Shown piece by piece: positions 12,031 to 22,994 of a stretch of 64,000 nucleotides of DNA (position 1 is its first letter; each line of letters starts with the position of its first letter). A model generated the notes under the pieces. That model had not been told where the DNA came from and did no database searches. It was given only the letters and a program-made list of their open reading frames with translations. The position numbers and the translations under genes are program-made. Origin of the DNA: Adiantum capillus-veneris (Eukaryota > Streptophyta > Polypodiopsida > Polypodiales > Pteridaceae); assembly GCA_014529385.2 (NCBI GenBank), contig CM043963.1:66169895-66233894 (forward strand). Reading direction: 5' to 3'.

Positions 12031-13899
12031 GCCAATTACACAAGACAACACTAATTATATTAAATTAAACAATAATCAACACAAAAACATAAACATACCT
12101 CCATGATTAAGTCGTAGGTGATGTATTAGGCACCAATGGCCATCCAAGTGATCGCGCAATCGGTCACACTAATCATATACACAATAATCTCTTATTAGTC
12201 AATACACACACTAATATCTTATTAGCACTCAAGGCTTTGCAAGACTCTTTTATAGGTTGTAGAGACACTTGGATTCTTTCCACATTGGATATTATAGAGA
12301 ATCCAATGTTAAAAAATTCAATGTTTGAAAAAAATCAATGTGTAAATTTTTAATCATATATTCGAATTTTTATGCCCTAGTTTAATCTTTGTCGTAATAA
12401 ATGCAGACCATGTCTTCTTTTTCCACACCACGCTTTCGCAGCATTGAGGATTTCTTGGCGGACGGGATGTCATATCCCGACGCTCTCTCTGCCTATCATT
12501 CATAGTCGTCGCCTCAGCAGTCATCATCAGGGTTCGGCTGGTTTCGGGACGCTCTTGGTGGATCCGCAGCCGTACCTGTGATCGATCCAGATGTGGAGAG
12601 GACACTGCGTCTTCGGGCTGAGTGGTTAGGTTCACAATAGACCCTTACGCAGCGCTATTCACCGGCGCAGCTAGCAGCTTTTGGATTATCAAAGGTCTCT
12701 ACTCCGACTGGTGGCACTCCATACCTGCAGAGTTTTCCAGCTACAGCTCCAGGTTCATCTTTTCCTTCACAGGGTCCAACGCCCCAGGGTTCGATGCCGT
12801 TGGGTGCGACGCCACGGGCGTCCACCTATCCATCACCTATCCCACCTTTTGCCCCAGATTCACGTCGGCGCTCTTCTGGCAGTCAGCGCCAGGGAAGCTT
12901 GCGCACTAGCGCCGGTCGATCTCGACAAGGGAGCGGAGCTAGTTGTTGTTTTGGGGGGGGAGGGGAGTACTACTTATTCTCCTCCATAGTCACCGCTCCT
13001 TGCTCCAACAGAAGATGAGGACCATGACATGCCTTCACCAGATGCTCGCGGGTTATACTACCAGGTTCATAGAGGAGGTATGGTGGATCTTGGGACAGCG
13101 TAGGGCAGAAGATTCCGCACACACGTCAACCAATTAATCCACTCCACATATATCAATTGTTTTCTCAAATTTGATCAGCAAGATCCCTACAACCTCACAT
13201 ATATAGAGACAACCATACACATGCGTTTCCCCAACCCTAAGGGGCAACAATTCTCAAGGCAATGGTTGCAAGAGCATGTCAAAACATTTCTCAAGAACAA
13301 AATATCTAGTGTGGAGAGCTGCAAAGAAGACAATGGAGTCTCCAGAGCATAGCTATCGGCCAGGAAATGTCCATGATGTGGAGTGGGAGACAGCTATGGA
13401 AGAGAAAGAGGAAGAAAGGGCAACGGGTGCGAGGATGTATACGCGTCAGGTTGAGGCCAGATCCCATCAGACTCCTACGCATTATGGTTCGGGAGGGAAA
13501 ACGGCTTGGAAAGACAAATATGTAAGTAAAAATATTAGTTTTATTGTAAAAAATCTAATGTTTTTCATTTAATTAATTGGTTGCTATTTTTTGTCAGTAT
13601 AACATTACCATGAGTCGCCCGACCAGAGATGTGCACAGATATAGAGAGAATCATATCGAGTATCAAACTTGGTGTTGGTTGTTTGAAAATCAAATGATCT
13701 CTCGAGAGGAGTTCGAAAATGCGTGAAAAAGTTTGCAACATGTAAGTTTAATCTTATTTAAATTATCAAATTGTTGATTTTATATCAAATATTAAATAAC
13801 AAAGTGTTAATTGTTTCTTTTTCCGGTTTTGCAGAGTCAAGGAGTTCCACGCGAAATGCCGCCATCTCCCCCATGAGCATCCTCTATTTTGTATACGCG

Positions 13900-14298
13900 G
13901 GCCCCGCTTGCCCTATCCCACATGACCATACTCTATTTTGTACACGCGGGCTTTTTTTGCCCTTTATGTAAATGCAATACCTATCATTTTTTGGCTCAAT
14001 ACCTCCCCCAATTGTAATTCCACTTATGTAAATAAAATTATCAATCTTTTTTTGGCTCAATGTATTGTCCAATTGTGATATTTTGTTGTAATTAATAATA
14101 ATTTTGTAAAATATCTTAAATAAATAAAAAAATAGATGACCTTTTGGATGGTCCTGCAAAGGACAATCCAAACGGTCATCTGTTTTTTTATAATAAACGC
14201 GTCTGCGGTAATGTTGGCGATAACATCCACGTAGTAACTGTTGCGGGTATATGTGCAGTAAAGCACGCGGTAATAGGCGTGGAAATATAGCCGCATGC
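13900..14298. other. Right-hand subterminal part of the CACTA element
   Basis: AT-rich, non-coding. Words GCGGTAATGTTGGCG (about 14,205), GTTGCGGG and ACGCGGTAATAGGCG occur just before the G1 LTR starts at 14,299. Matching words resume at 29,964. Confidence 0.5.
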
Positions 14299-15115
14299 TG
14301 TTGAAAAATTTATGGTCTTGCCAGGAAAGCACCGGGCTTATGGCTGAGAGAGTTTGTGAGAGAACTCAACAAAAACTATATGAAGGAGTTAAACCATAGA
14401 TGCCATGAAGACTAGGGTTTGGAAAGAAGTGCAATCAAAGAAGACTCACTCTTTCTCTCTTGCACTCACACACACAAAGAAAGAACGCAAAAGAGAATGT
14501 CAAAACAATACGAAGATGAAAACATCAAGGCTATGGTCATATCGTATCATGGGTAATATGAAAGGGTTAATGGATGAGTTAATGGCATTCAATCTTGGCT
14601 GGCCAAATAGGCTACGAATTGTTCTTTGGAATTGTAGTTTTGTGCTTACCATAATATATATATTTTGTCTAGTGATTGGGATTAATTGTGTGTACAAATC
14701 CTCTTGGTTCATAGCAAGATAACTACGCTTACATCAAAAGAAAAATTATAGTCAATGAGAGGTAGTATGATGGGATCCGGTGATAGAAGTATTTCATTGA
14801 GCCTTTCACGGCCGAAGAGAAACACTATACGTTGTTGAAAGTGTATTTTACGACTAATCCATACGTTAATTCTAATAGATCGTACAGAGTGAAAGCGATA
14901 GAAATGATCATCATGTGGGTTATTCATCTAGGATAGTATGTGAGAAATGTAGATATCAGAGAAGTGAAGAGATGAGAAGTTTCCCTCCCAAGCCCTATTC
15001 TTGCCCGTAGGCAATAAGGATACAGCGGGGAGAGATGTACCTGTAGCAAGAGAACCTAGAGAGGATGAATTACTAAGAATGAGAGAGATACGTTTTGTTA
15101 AGGAGATGAAATTAG

Positions 15116-15116
<1 letters not shown>

Positions 15117-15195
<79 letters not shown>
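15117..15195. repeat. (TA)n microsatellite in G1 LTR
   Basis: About 40 TA units. The other LTR has about 25 units at the same place (28,740-28,790). Confidence 0.97.
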
Positions 15196-15197
<2 letters not shown>

Positions 15198-15535
15198 TGG
15201 ATTAGAGATGAAAATGAAAACAACAAGAAATCAAGAAAACATCAATGTAGAACACATCTTACTTGAAACCCTTCGGCACCATTATTGATGGGAGAGAGAA
15301 GAAGAGTGGATAATTCCACTTTGATTGATACACCAAGTGCAAGACCTTCTTTGATTAGAGTTGATCTTCCAAGGTTAGCTTGTTGCAAGAATGGCTAGTC
15401 TCCCTCTAGGAGAAAGTGTAGGCTTGGGCTTATGTTAATGGCTAAGCACAATTAGGCATTACTACTCACTCCCTCGAGAATTCCTCTCATAAATGGCTTG
15501 AATGCTTGAGTTCCTTCCAAGGAAGAAGAGGTCCC

Positions 15536-15543
15536 CTTTTATA
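15536..15543 (-). promoter_or_regulatory. TATA box of G1 LTR
   Basis: Minus strand TATAAAAG in CCTATAAAAGGGGAC. It is conserved in the other LTR at 29,131-29,138 and oriented toward gag-pol. Confidence 0.6.
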
Positions 15544-16368
15544 GGTGAAGGGAACCCCCAAGGGTTTACACAAGAAGAGAGGAGCTAGTATGAATAGGAA
15601 TTGGAAAAGTTGGAAATGAGCTGTCCCTTCATGATGTGGGCAGACTAGGGTCCAGTATTTTGATCATATCTCCTCAACCGTGGCTCCAAATAAAAAAGTA
15701 AAAATATGGGCAAAACCTTTAGCTCATTAGCTACGATTTTCATTTTAAAATTGTTTTCCAATTCGGATTGGAACCTTGTGTAAAAAATTCATCAAAATAG
15801 GGTCCATTTATGGCAACAAAAGTCTTCATGTGGTCTCCTTAGCCTAGACTTTCATTTAATTCCAAAGGACACCTCATGCCATATGAAAGCATGACATTGC
15901 TCCTTGACAAAGTTTTGTAATCATGCTTGCAATAATGCATTAAAATAAGTGTATCTTTGAAATCATGCCACCTAGTGTCCCACTAGGATTTGATTCTCTC
16001 CTAGTAGCTATTTAAAAAGAAATATAAGAAAAGTATAAAAAATACATAGAATATATATATATTGGAGTTTACCCTAGATATAGGATCTAGCTAGGGTGTG
16101 AGATGATAAAAAAATAGTAGAAATAAAGAATCAATGCTTTTTGTCCCAAGTTAAAGAGGCGGAGCTATTGATGCTTTTCCCATAGTATTTTCTGATGGTA
16201 AAGTAAGGATATGCTACCCTTGAGAAAAATAATAGGATGAGATAGAAGGCTTATTATTATACTTAAATATGCATATGTATACTATAGAAAATATAATTAT
16301 GTATCTAAAAAAATACAAGATAGATCTTGTAGCATGCGTTCCCACTATGTACGTGTCATAACACGACA

Positions 16369-16380
16369 TCCACCCCCTCT
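16369..16380 (-). other. G1 polypurine tract
   Basis: Minus strand AGAGGGGGTGGA ends directly at the TG of the 3' LTR, the expected place for plus-strand priming. Confidence 0.8.
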
Positions 16381-16426
16381 AAATCTGCACATCCTCTGGT
16401 ATGTGCCACATTGTCTCTTTGTAAGA

Positions 16427-19400
16427 TTAGACCTCTTGTACATCTTCCTTGTCTTCTGCTTCACTGGATGATTCCAGAGCTTCATGTTCACTTTGATCTT
16501 CACCTGTGTTTTTCTCTTCTTCCTCATCCATATCTTCTAGATCATTGTCTCCTCTTCTCTTAAACATTTTAATCCTTTTTCTTGCAATGGGAATCTTTAC
16601 TTCTGTACCATCTAGTTCAGACGAGCTGTAAGTAGCATTTTCATGCACATGCTTTACAGCATACCGTCCAAACCATCTTTTTGAGAACTTACGCATGACT
16701 GTGTTCTGGTTATCAAGGCTACTATCATACACTAAAACCCAATCACCTTTGTCAATTGCTTTGCTCCTTAGTCGATGTCGCTTATCAAAATAGTCCTTGT
16801 TTTTCAACCTTGCATTTTTGAGTCGTTCTTTTGCAGCTTCAATGTCTCCAGGTCTTCTCTCTAGCTGCCTTATACGCAGTGCAAGGAGATCTTCCCTACT
16901 AAGCCCCTCTTGCCAAGGTAGTACATTCCATGTGGGAATTGTATCCTCAATCGGCATCACTGGCTTTTGACCATGCATTAGCTCCGTAGGCATGTAGCCA
17001 GTTACTGAGCTATGTGTTGTACGATCAGCCCATAAAGCATATGGTAACAATTTTGGCCACTCACCAACTCTTCCTTCGCAAGCCTTGGCCAAAGCTTTGA
17101 TGATAGGAGGATGCCCTCTTTCACTCTTTCCATTGCCTTCAGGGTTGTAAGCTGTAGTAAGAGAAAGCTTGATCCCTAATCTAGAAAAGAACTCCCTTGC
17201 TTCTTCGGCATCCAGTTCACCTCGATCTGCAGTGATTTTTCCCACACAACCATAACGGCAAATCACCTCATCAAGAAGGAATTTGCACACAGCTTCTGTG
17301 GTCTTAGCTCTTAATGCTCTTCCTTCAACCTGGTTAGTTAGGTCCTCTCGTGCAAGAACCAAGTATCTCATCTGCCAGAGTCCTAAAGGCATCGTGACTA
17401 GATCCACAACCCATTTATAGTGCATGGCTAGTGGATATGTAGGGTGCAATCCATCACGATGTCGAACATTTGAATACATTTGACAAGTTACACATGACTC
17501 TACAAACTGAGATACATCTTTATACATACCCTTCCACCAGTATTTTTCTTTCAACTTGGAGAAGGTTGCCCACACACCCCTGTGTCCAGCCCATAGACTC
17601 TCATGAAACTCTTGCATGAGCTTTACTTGAGTCTCTTTTTTACATATAACCCGTTGTGGTGTAGCACCCTTTTGTTTAGGATGCTTCCACAAGTAACCAT
17701 CCCTTAAAAAGTACCCATATGCTTTCCTACGTATCCTCTTGAATTCTTGTTCAGACCAATCATCCTGTTTTGTTAGAGTACTCAAGTACCTTCCAATAGA
17801 AAGCCAATCACCTTCATAAAGATCTTTCAAGAACAATTCAAGTGAATTAGTCATGCAGACGTTGTTACCTTTGACATGAGAGATAGAATAGAATTTTGTG
17901 CCTACATCATCTCCCTCATCAATCATTTGTGACTCATCTTCATACCTTGCCCTTGAAAGCATATCTGCCACTGTATTGTCTTTACCTGCAATGTGCTTAA
18001 ACTCGGGATTTAAGGACTTAATGTAGGCAATCCACCGCAACATAGCAATGCCTGGTGTTGAGCAGCTTGTAATCATCCCAAGAAGTGGTAGACAATCTGT
18101 TTCTACAACCACACATGCACCAATTAGGTACTCTTTCCCACTTTTCAAGGCTGTAACCATACCCCATAACTCTCTCTTTATCTGTGGATAGTTTCTTTGG
18201 CGAGCACTTAGTACCTTTGCTCCAAATCTTACCACATATCTGTGTCCTTCTTTGTCATCTTGCCCTATTGCCCATCCAATCCCTGTAGGACTGGTATCTA
18301 CTGTCACAATCACTGGCCTTTGACACTCATAGTCTACCTTTCTCAAAGTCGTTGCTGACTCGAGTAGCTCCTTTAGCTTTTTCATGGATTTTACATGTGC
18401 TTCTGTCCATTTAAACTTTTGATTCTTTCTAAGCAGCTGATAAAGAGGATCAGCTACATGTGCATAATGTGGAATCCAAATAACATAGAAGACACATGCT
18501 CCCAGAAACCTTCTAACCTCAGTGATGCTAGTGCATGTTTCTTTCATTCTTTGGATGGCATCTACCTTTGATGGACAAGGTTTCCTACCATATGGCCCGC
18601 ACATGTGCTCCACAATGAGCACTTCTTTGACACCAAACATAGACTTTTTCCCTGACAATGTAAGATTCACTTCTTCCAACCTAGACAAAATTTTATCACA
18701 ATCATTTATGTGATTTACCACAAACCTGCGACATCCCTTGAGATCCAAAGCTTCATCTTTGTCACTTTCTTCACATCCTTTGATAGGCAAATCATCAATG
18801 AAAGGAATTGTGATTTGAGGAATAAAGTCACGTAAGACCTTATTCATCCCATTCATCATATGTGCAACCGAGTTGGTTGCTCCCTGTGGCAAGGTACACA
18901 TCCTTACCAAACCCAAAGGTGTCCTCATGGTTGTCAAGTCTCTGCTTTCGATTGCAAGCTGAAATTGATCATACCCTGAGTAGAGATCCCCCATTGAGTA
19001 GATTGCCCTCCCTGCAAATGCCTCTGCAAACTCATCCACAATTGGACCTGTACCTACATTTCTAATTGTCACCTTGTTCATTGGTTGCATATCTTGGATG
19101 AAGCGTAGAGAACCATTCTTCTTTGGAACTGTGAACCACCTGTTTGAGTATGGAGCACAAGAAGGCTCCAAGATTCCCATTTTGATTTTGTCATTCATTA
19201 GCTCTACTAACTTTGGCAAATGAGCCTTTTGAACCGGAATAGGCCACAGATTCCAAGGCACATGAGGTATTGTGAAAATTACCATAGGAGCTACAATATA
19301 AGGATCAACACATCCTATCTCATGTCGCTCAAATGCAAAAGCCTTACCATGCTTTGAAAGCATTTCTTTGAAGCACTTTGTCTCCTTCTGTGTTAGAAAC

Positions 19401-19987
19401 TCCTCGCAACCAATCTGCAACTCTTGAAAGGACTCCTTTGTGAAGGTATACCCGATCTTTTTAGGATTCCGCAAACTTGGTTGTAAAGAAGCCTGTTCAA
19501 TCTTTTCCTTGTTGTTGGGTGGTAAGGGTGAAGCTACTGGTTTCACATTCTTTGCTACACTCTTGTGTTTAGTTTCAACATGGACTTCTGGGCCAACTGT
19601 TTGGCTTTCTTTAAAGGCTTCTATTACTTGATACATTTCCATAGAGCAAACTTCCACAACTTCATTTTCCAGATGCAAATTAGACCCCATTATAGCATCA
19701 AGCTCACCCATAGTATCTACAAAAGAAACTTGTTCACACAAACCCAAAACATTTTCAGTAGGCTTTAGCAACCCACTCTTTTTCATGCCTATTTGTACAT
19801 TATGCACATATTGCCTCTCATATCTCTTCAAATCTTCAAGTTTTGTAAAACATACAGATCCATTCCTTTTTACCAAGGAGCTCATTGAGAAAGTTTCACC
19901 TATTTTTGGATCAGGCGATACCCTTTTTCTTTCTGTACCACTGCAATCCCGCTTTACAATGGTACTTGGCAAAAACCCATCATTTCT
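16427..19987 (-). CDS. pol: G1 pol: reverse transcriptase, RNase H, integrase
   Basis: Open frame with no internal ATG required at its start. It is open only from 19,987 and is probably entered by -1 frameshifting from gag-protease. Counting from 19,972, RT lies at about residues 240-420: PKKNGSLRFIQDMQ, LPQGATNSVA and FIDDLP as the YxDD equivalent near 390. RNase H (VTVDTSPTGIGWAIG) is near 550. Integrase follows, with a zinc finger (HESLWAGHRG...CVTCQ) and a DDE core of VDLVTMPLG, TADRGELD and GKSERGHPP. A GPY/F-like C-terminus (KRWFGRYAVKHV) is followed by an acidic tail. About 1,180 residues with no stop, so the enzyme may be intact. The GKSERGHPP-type integrase differs clearly from those of G2 and G4 in this window. 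Confidence 0.92.
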   Translation of the reverse strand, partial: RNDGFLPSTIVKRDCSGTERKRVSPDPKIGETFSMSSLVKRNGSVCFTKLEDLKRYERQYVHNVQIGMKKSGLLKPTENVLGLCEQVSFVDTMGELDAIMGSNLHLENEVVEVCSMEMYQVIEAFKESQTVGPEVHVETKHKSVAKNVKPVASPLPPNNKEKIEQASLQPSLRNPKKIGYTFTKESFQELQIGCEEFLTQKETKCFKEMLSKHGKAFAFERHEIGCVDPYIVAPMVIFTIPHVPWNLWPIPVQKAHLPKLVELMNDKIKMGILEPSCAPYSNRWFTVPKKNGSLRFIQDMQPMNKVTIRNVGTGPIVDEFAEAFAGRAIYSMGDLYSGYDQFQLAIESRDLTTMRTPLGLVRMCTLPQGATNSVAHMMNGMNKVLRDFIPQITIPFIDDLPIKGCEESDKDEALDLKGCRRFVVNHINDCDKILSRLEEVNLTLSGKKSMFGVKEVLIVEHMCGPYGRKPCPSKVDAIQRMKETCTSITEVRRFLGACVFYVIWIPHYAHVADPLYQLLRKNQKFKWTEAHVKSMKKLKELLESATTLRKVDYECQRPVIVTVDTSPTGIGWAIGQDDKEGHRYVVRFGAKVLSARQRNYPQIKRELWGMVTALKSGKEYLIGACVVVETDCLPLLGMITSCSTPGIAMLRWIAYIKSLNPEFKHIAGKDNTVADMLSRARYEDESQMIDEGDDVGTKFYSISHVKGNNVCMTNSLELFLKDLYEGDWLSIGRYLSTLTKQDDWSEQEFKRIRRKAYGYFLRDGYLWKHPKQKGATPQRVICKKETQVKLMQEFHESLWAGHRGVWATFSKLKEKYWWKGMYKDVSQFVESCVTCQMYSNVRHRDGLHPTYPLAMHYKWVVDLVTMPLGLWQMRYLVLAREDLTNQVEGRALRAKTTEAVCKFLLDEVICRYGCVGKITADRGELDAEEAREFFSRLGIKLSLTTAYNPEGNGKSERGHPPIIKALAKACEGRVGEWPKLLPYALWADRTTHSSVTGYMPTELMHGQKPVMPIEDTIPTWNVLPWQEGLSREDLLALRIRQLERRPGDIEAAKERLKNARLKNKDYFDKRHRLRSKAIDKGDWVLVYDSSLDNQNTVMRKFSKRWFGRYAVKHVHENATYSSSELDGTEVKIPIARKRIKMFKRRGDNDLEDMDEEEEKNTGEDQSEHEALESSSEAEDKEDVQEV
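19938..19978 (-). promoter_or_regulatory. Candidate -1 ribosomal frameshift signal of G1
   Basis: Minus strand: slippery heptamer G GGT TTT at 19,978-19,972, in the gag-protease frame. A 6-nt spacer follows, then a 12-bp stem (GTACCATTGTAA with TTGCAGTGGTAC, two G-U pairs) closing a 7-nt loop. The zero-frame stop TAA lies inside the stem. After slippage the next codon is TTG of the pol frame. Confidence 0.7.
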
Positions 19988-21379
19988 CTATGATCATGAA
20001 ACTCTTTGCTTACCTTTGGTAGAGGATGTTCTCTGAGGTTGTCATGATTTCTTTCATGGTTTACACAAACTGTGAGAAATTGGACAGCACGTTTACCATC
20101 TTTGCTATGTATCCTAGCATATGCTAAACCATCGTCCATTACCTTTGTTTCCATTCGAACTCCCACAATGTAGGGTTGTCCAAGGATGAGATGATATGAA
20201 GATGTATCCTGAACAAAGAAGTTTTGGTCAATCTTTACATCACCTATTGTCACCTTCACACCTGGACATGCTGCATACAATTCACCGGATGAATTGTTTG
20301 CCACTTTTACCATCCAACCATGATCTGTGTCCATTGGCCATTTGCACTTGTTGTAGAGACTCTTTGACATTATGTTTATTTCTAAACCATGGTCAATCAA
20401 GGCAACAAATGGCTCTTCAAGATCACCTACCTTGACCAAAGTTTCTCTAGTAGCCCTTGCCCAATGACTTCGTGAATAGTAACTCCTAGGAATATCTTCA
20501 ACTTCTTCATCATCATTTGAGAAATGCACTTGCTTCACTCTCCCACTAGATTGGTAGCACCCTACCATAGCTCCATCATTCTCCTTATTTTGCAGTTTCA
20601 TCCCTTGTGTCTTCGAGGTTTCCCCTTCAACCTGTGGACGAGAAACTTCAGCAAGGGTTTGCCTCTTCCTCTTGATGATGTCAATGATCTCCTCGTGGAA
20701 TTCACGCTTTGCAATGCCAAGAACTTCTCCCAGAGTGAACTCAATCTTGCTATTCAAGATCCTTTCCTCCAAGACTTTCTTTAAATCTGTAGCAACCTCA
20801 ATATCAGATTGTAGTTTATAAGTTGGGCCTTTTGTCTTACCTTTTGTTGGCTCTTTCTTCTTTCCTGTTGTAGACTCCTCCATGAGTACTTCAGGTGGAG
20901 ATGCTCCTTTTGTTGAGGGTGTTTGAGAAGGAATTGAGTCACTTCTTCCCCCAGTTCTAGAAGCTCTTTTTGATGGTCCTTCATCAGCATTCTCACGTCT
21001 GCGCTTCTCTTCTACAATTGCCTCATTTTGTTGGCATTTTGTAATGTAGGCATGCACTGACAATGAGTCCACTGGATCATTCCATCCTGTTTCTAGACGT
21101 ATGCAATCACCTGCTTCATGTAGAATCTCATTTGTAAGCTTTCCCTTTTTAGCTAATTGCATGACATTTGGCCAAATTTGACAATGATGGTCACTCACCT
21201 CTTCATCACAAAAATGCTCAATTTTTACTCCATAAGTAGCTGCCTCAACTGAAGAGGTGGCATGCTTAGTTGCCATATCTTCAACTAAGGTTTGCATTCC
21301 CCCCTTCCCAAAGTTAGTTCTCAAGGGTAGACCTGTCTCTCTTAAGTGGATTTTACCATCCTTAAGAAAGACAACATCT
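19954..21379 (-). CDS. G1 gag C-terminus and protease (copy A)
   Basis: Begins abruptly at the G2 junction (21,379) inside gag, so the N-terminus is missing here. It encodes a gag tail and a charged linker rich in K, E and T. The retropepsin domain follows: FVALIDHGLEINIMS as the active-site region (DHG rather than the usual DSG or DTG) and YHLILGQPYIVG as the second conserved motif. The zero frame ends at TAA 19,954 within the frameshift region. Copy A keeps CAA where copy B has a TAA stop. Offset to copy B is 5,513 bp at one end and 5,543 at the other, because B has an extra 30-bp duplication. Confidence 0.85.
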
Positions 21380-22966
21380 GTAGGCTATTTAATCAATTTG
21401 AGGAGGTGCAATTATATCATATTCCTAGGAAACAAAATGAAGATGCTGATTTACTTGCACAACAAGCCGTTGCATGTGTAAAGAAAGAAGTGCAGGTCAT
21501 CATGGTGGCCGCTGCTGTGAAGCAACCGAGGTACCAGGGATTGAAGTCATTGGCTCCCATCATTGGCTACATTTTGGAGGGTGAGTTTCCACCAGACTTC
21601 ACAAAAGCTCAGAAGAGGAGACTCATGAAGAAGGCAAGCATGTATCTCTTCCTAGAAGGCTCCCTCTATCAAAGAGGGAAGGATAAAGTGTGCAGAAGAG
21701 TACCAACTATTGAGGAAATTCCAGCCATTCTAAAAGGTTTTCATGAAGAAGCATGTGGTGGTCATTTTGCCCAAGAATTAACTGTGAAGAAGATTTTGCT
21801 TGCGGGGTATATTTGGCCAAGTCTGCATGTGGATGTCCAACATTGGTGTAAAAGTTGTCACAATTGTCAGGTAAATGGGAATAGAAGATTGGTTTATGGT
21901 CCAAGGCAAATCGTGCTTGCAAATGGACCCTTTGAAAAGTGGGGCATTGTTGCTATGGGTCCTCTGCCTAGGACAAAAAATGGTAAACTCTACATTCTAG
22001 TGGTTGTAGACTATATGACTAGGTGGGTGGAAGCACAAAGTGTGGCAAAGGTAAATGAGAGGACAGTGAGCAAATTCGTCTACACTCACATTTTTTGTAA
22101 GATTTGGCACACCTTTGGAGATTGTTTCTGATAATGGTCCAGGGTTTAGAAAGGGATTGCTCACAGAAGTCTGTGAAGAACTTCACATTCTACATCGTCA
22201 CAGTACACCCAACTATCCCCAATCAAATGGTTTGGTAGAAAAAGCTAATGGTGTCATTGCAGGCATCATTAGAAAGATGGTGAAAAACAAGACAAAGTTG
22301 TGGGATGACTTCTTGGATGGTGCCTTGTGGGCATATCGAACCACATATAGGGAAGCCACGGAGTTCACACCATTTCACTTGGTCTATGGTCAAGAGGCTT
22401 TACAGCCAATTGAGCTAAACATTCCAACAATGCGACTTCATGGAAAATCAGCACAAGATGATCAAGAAGCATGGATGGATCGACTTCTTATCTTAGCTGA
22501 GCTTGAGTGGAAAAGAGAAGCAGCATACGAGTGCTATAAGAGAAAAGCCACACAGACAAAGGAGAAGCTTGACAAGAAACTGAAGGACAAAGGCATCAAT
22601 GAAGGAGAGCTCGTGCTAAGGTATGACAATCGACTTGACAATCGTTTTGATGCCAAGTTTGAAACTAGATGGCAAGGGCCATACATAGTCAAGAAGGCTT
22701 TCAATTCTAGTTACTATCAGCTTATGGACTTGAATGGTAAAGAGCACTACAGGAAGGTAAACGGGTATCGCTTGAAGCCCTATTTGAGTCGCCTTCTACC
22801 AAAGGATCTACCAAAGATCTGTCCAAAGGCCGCTGTCTCATGTAAGTATTGTTACATGAAGCATGAGTGTAACTCTAGCCAAAATTCTGAGGGGCCAAAC
22901 AATAAAGATCTCGTCAAGGACTATGAAGCACTCTCTTTGGAAAAGATGCTCTATGATGGTACATGA
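21380..22966 (+). pseudogene. G2 pol fragment: RNase H end and integrase
   Basis: The first residues (LFNQFEEVQLYHIPRKQNED, then ADLLAQQA) are the end of the second, archaeal-type RNase H seen in Tat-like elements. The integrase zinc finger follows (HEEACGGHFA ... CKSCHNCQ). In the core, the first catalytic Asp is replaced: WGIVAMGPLP instead of GID. The second Asp (VSDNGPGF) and the Glu (NGLVEKANGV) are present. A 1-bp insertion near 22,100 shifts the frame. The C-terminus has a GPY/F motif (ETRWQGPYIVKKAF). Probably inactive. Confidence 0.85.
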
Positions 22967-22978
22967 ATATACCATCAT

Positions 22979-22994
22979 CCAGGGGGAGGGCTAA
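22979..22994 (+). other. G2 polypurine tract
   Basis: CCAGGGGGAGGGCTAA directly before the LTR that starts TGATAGCC. Confidence 0.75.

Larger units (their letters stand above)
10471..13875 (+). pseudogene. CACTA second gene, Transposase_24 (Ptta/En-Spm)-like, broken
   Basis: A 5' leader at about 10,471-10,605 ends in a GTAAG donor. The next exon begins at an ATGCAG acceptor just before ATG 12,410. It reads as a Ser/Gln/Pro-rich protein (SSFSTPRFRSIEDFL, later repeats of S-P-T-Q-G), interrupted by TAG at 12,503 and 12,638. A frame change near 13,000 leads to FPNPKGQQFSRQWLQEHVKT and KNKISS. A further frame gives PEHSYRPGNVHDVEW and TPTHYGSGGKTAWKDKY, followed by a GTAAG donor at 13,521. The next exon (about 13,597) has ENHIEYQTWCWLFENQMISR and then TGA. 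The order resembles the DNA-binding second protein of plant CACTA elements. It is transcribed away from the transposase. Decayed, so borders are approximate. Confidence 0.55.
14299..16368 (-). repeat. G1 3' LTR (2,070 bp)
   Basis: Runs from TGTTGAAAAA to ACACGACA on the plus strand, with short inverted ends TGTTG/CGACA. Aligns over its length to 27,926-29,963 with few substitutions. The TA microsatellite at about 15,117 is longer here. The minus-strand TATA box is at 15,536-15,543. Confidence 0.92.

Noticed and set aside
14405-14927. Small frames inside the G1 LTR (repeated at 28,032-28,554)
   Set aside because: Present in both LTRs only because the LTR is duplicated. No domain, and length is as expected by chance.
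18522-19768. Plus-strand frames of 60-67 codons across G1 pol
   Set aside because: They are shadows of the long minus-strand pol frame with recognised RT and integrase motifs.
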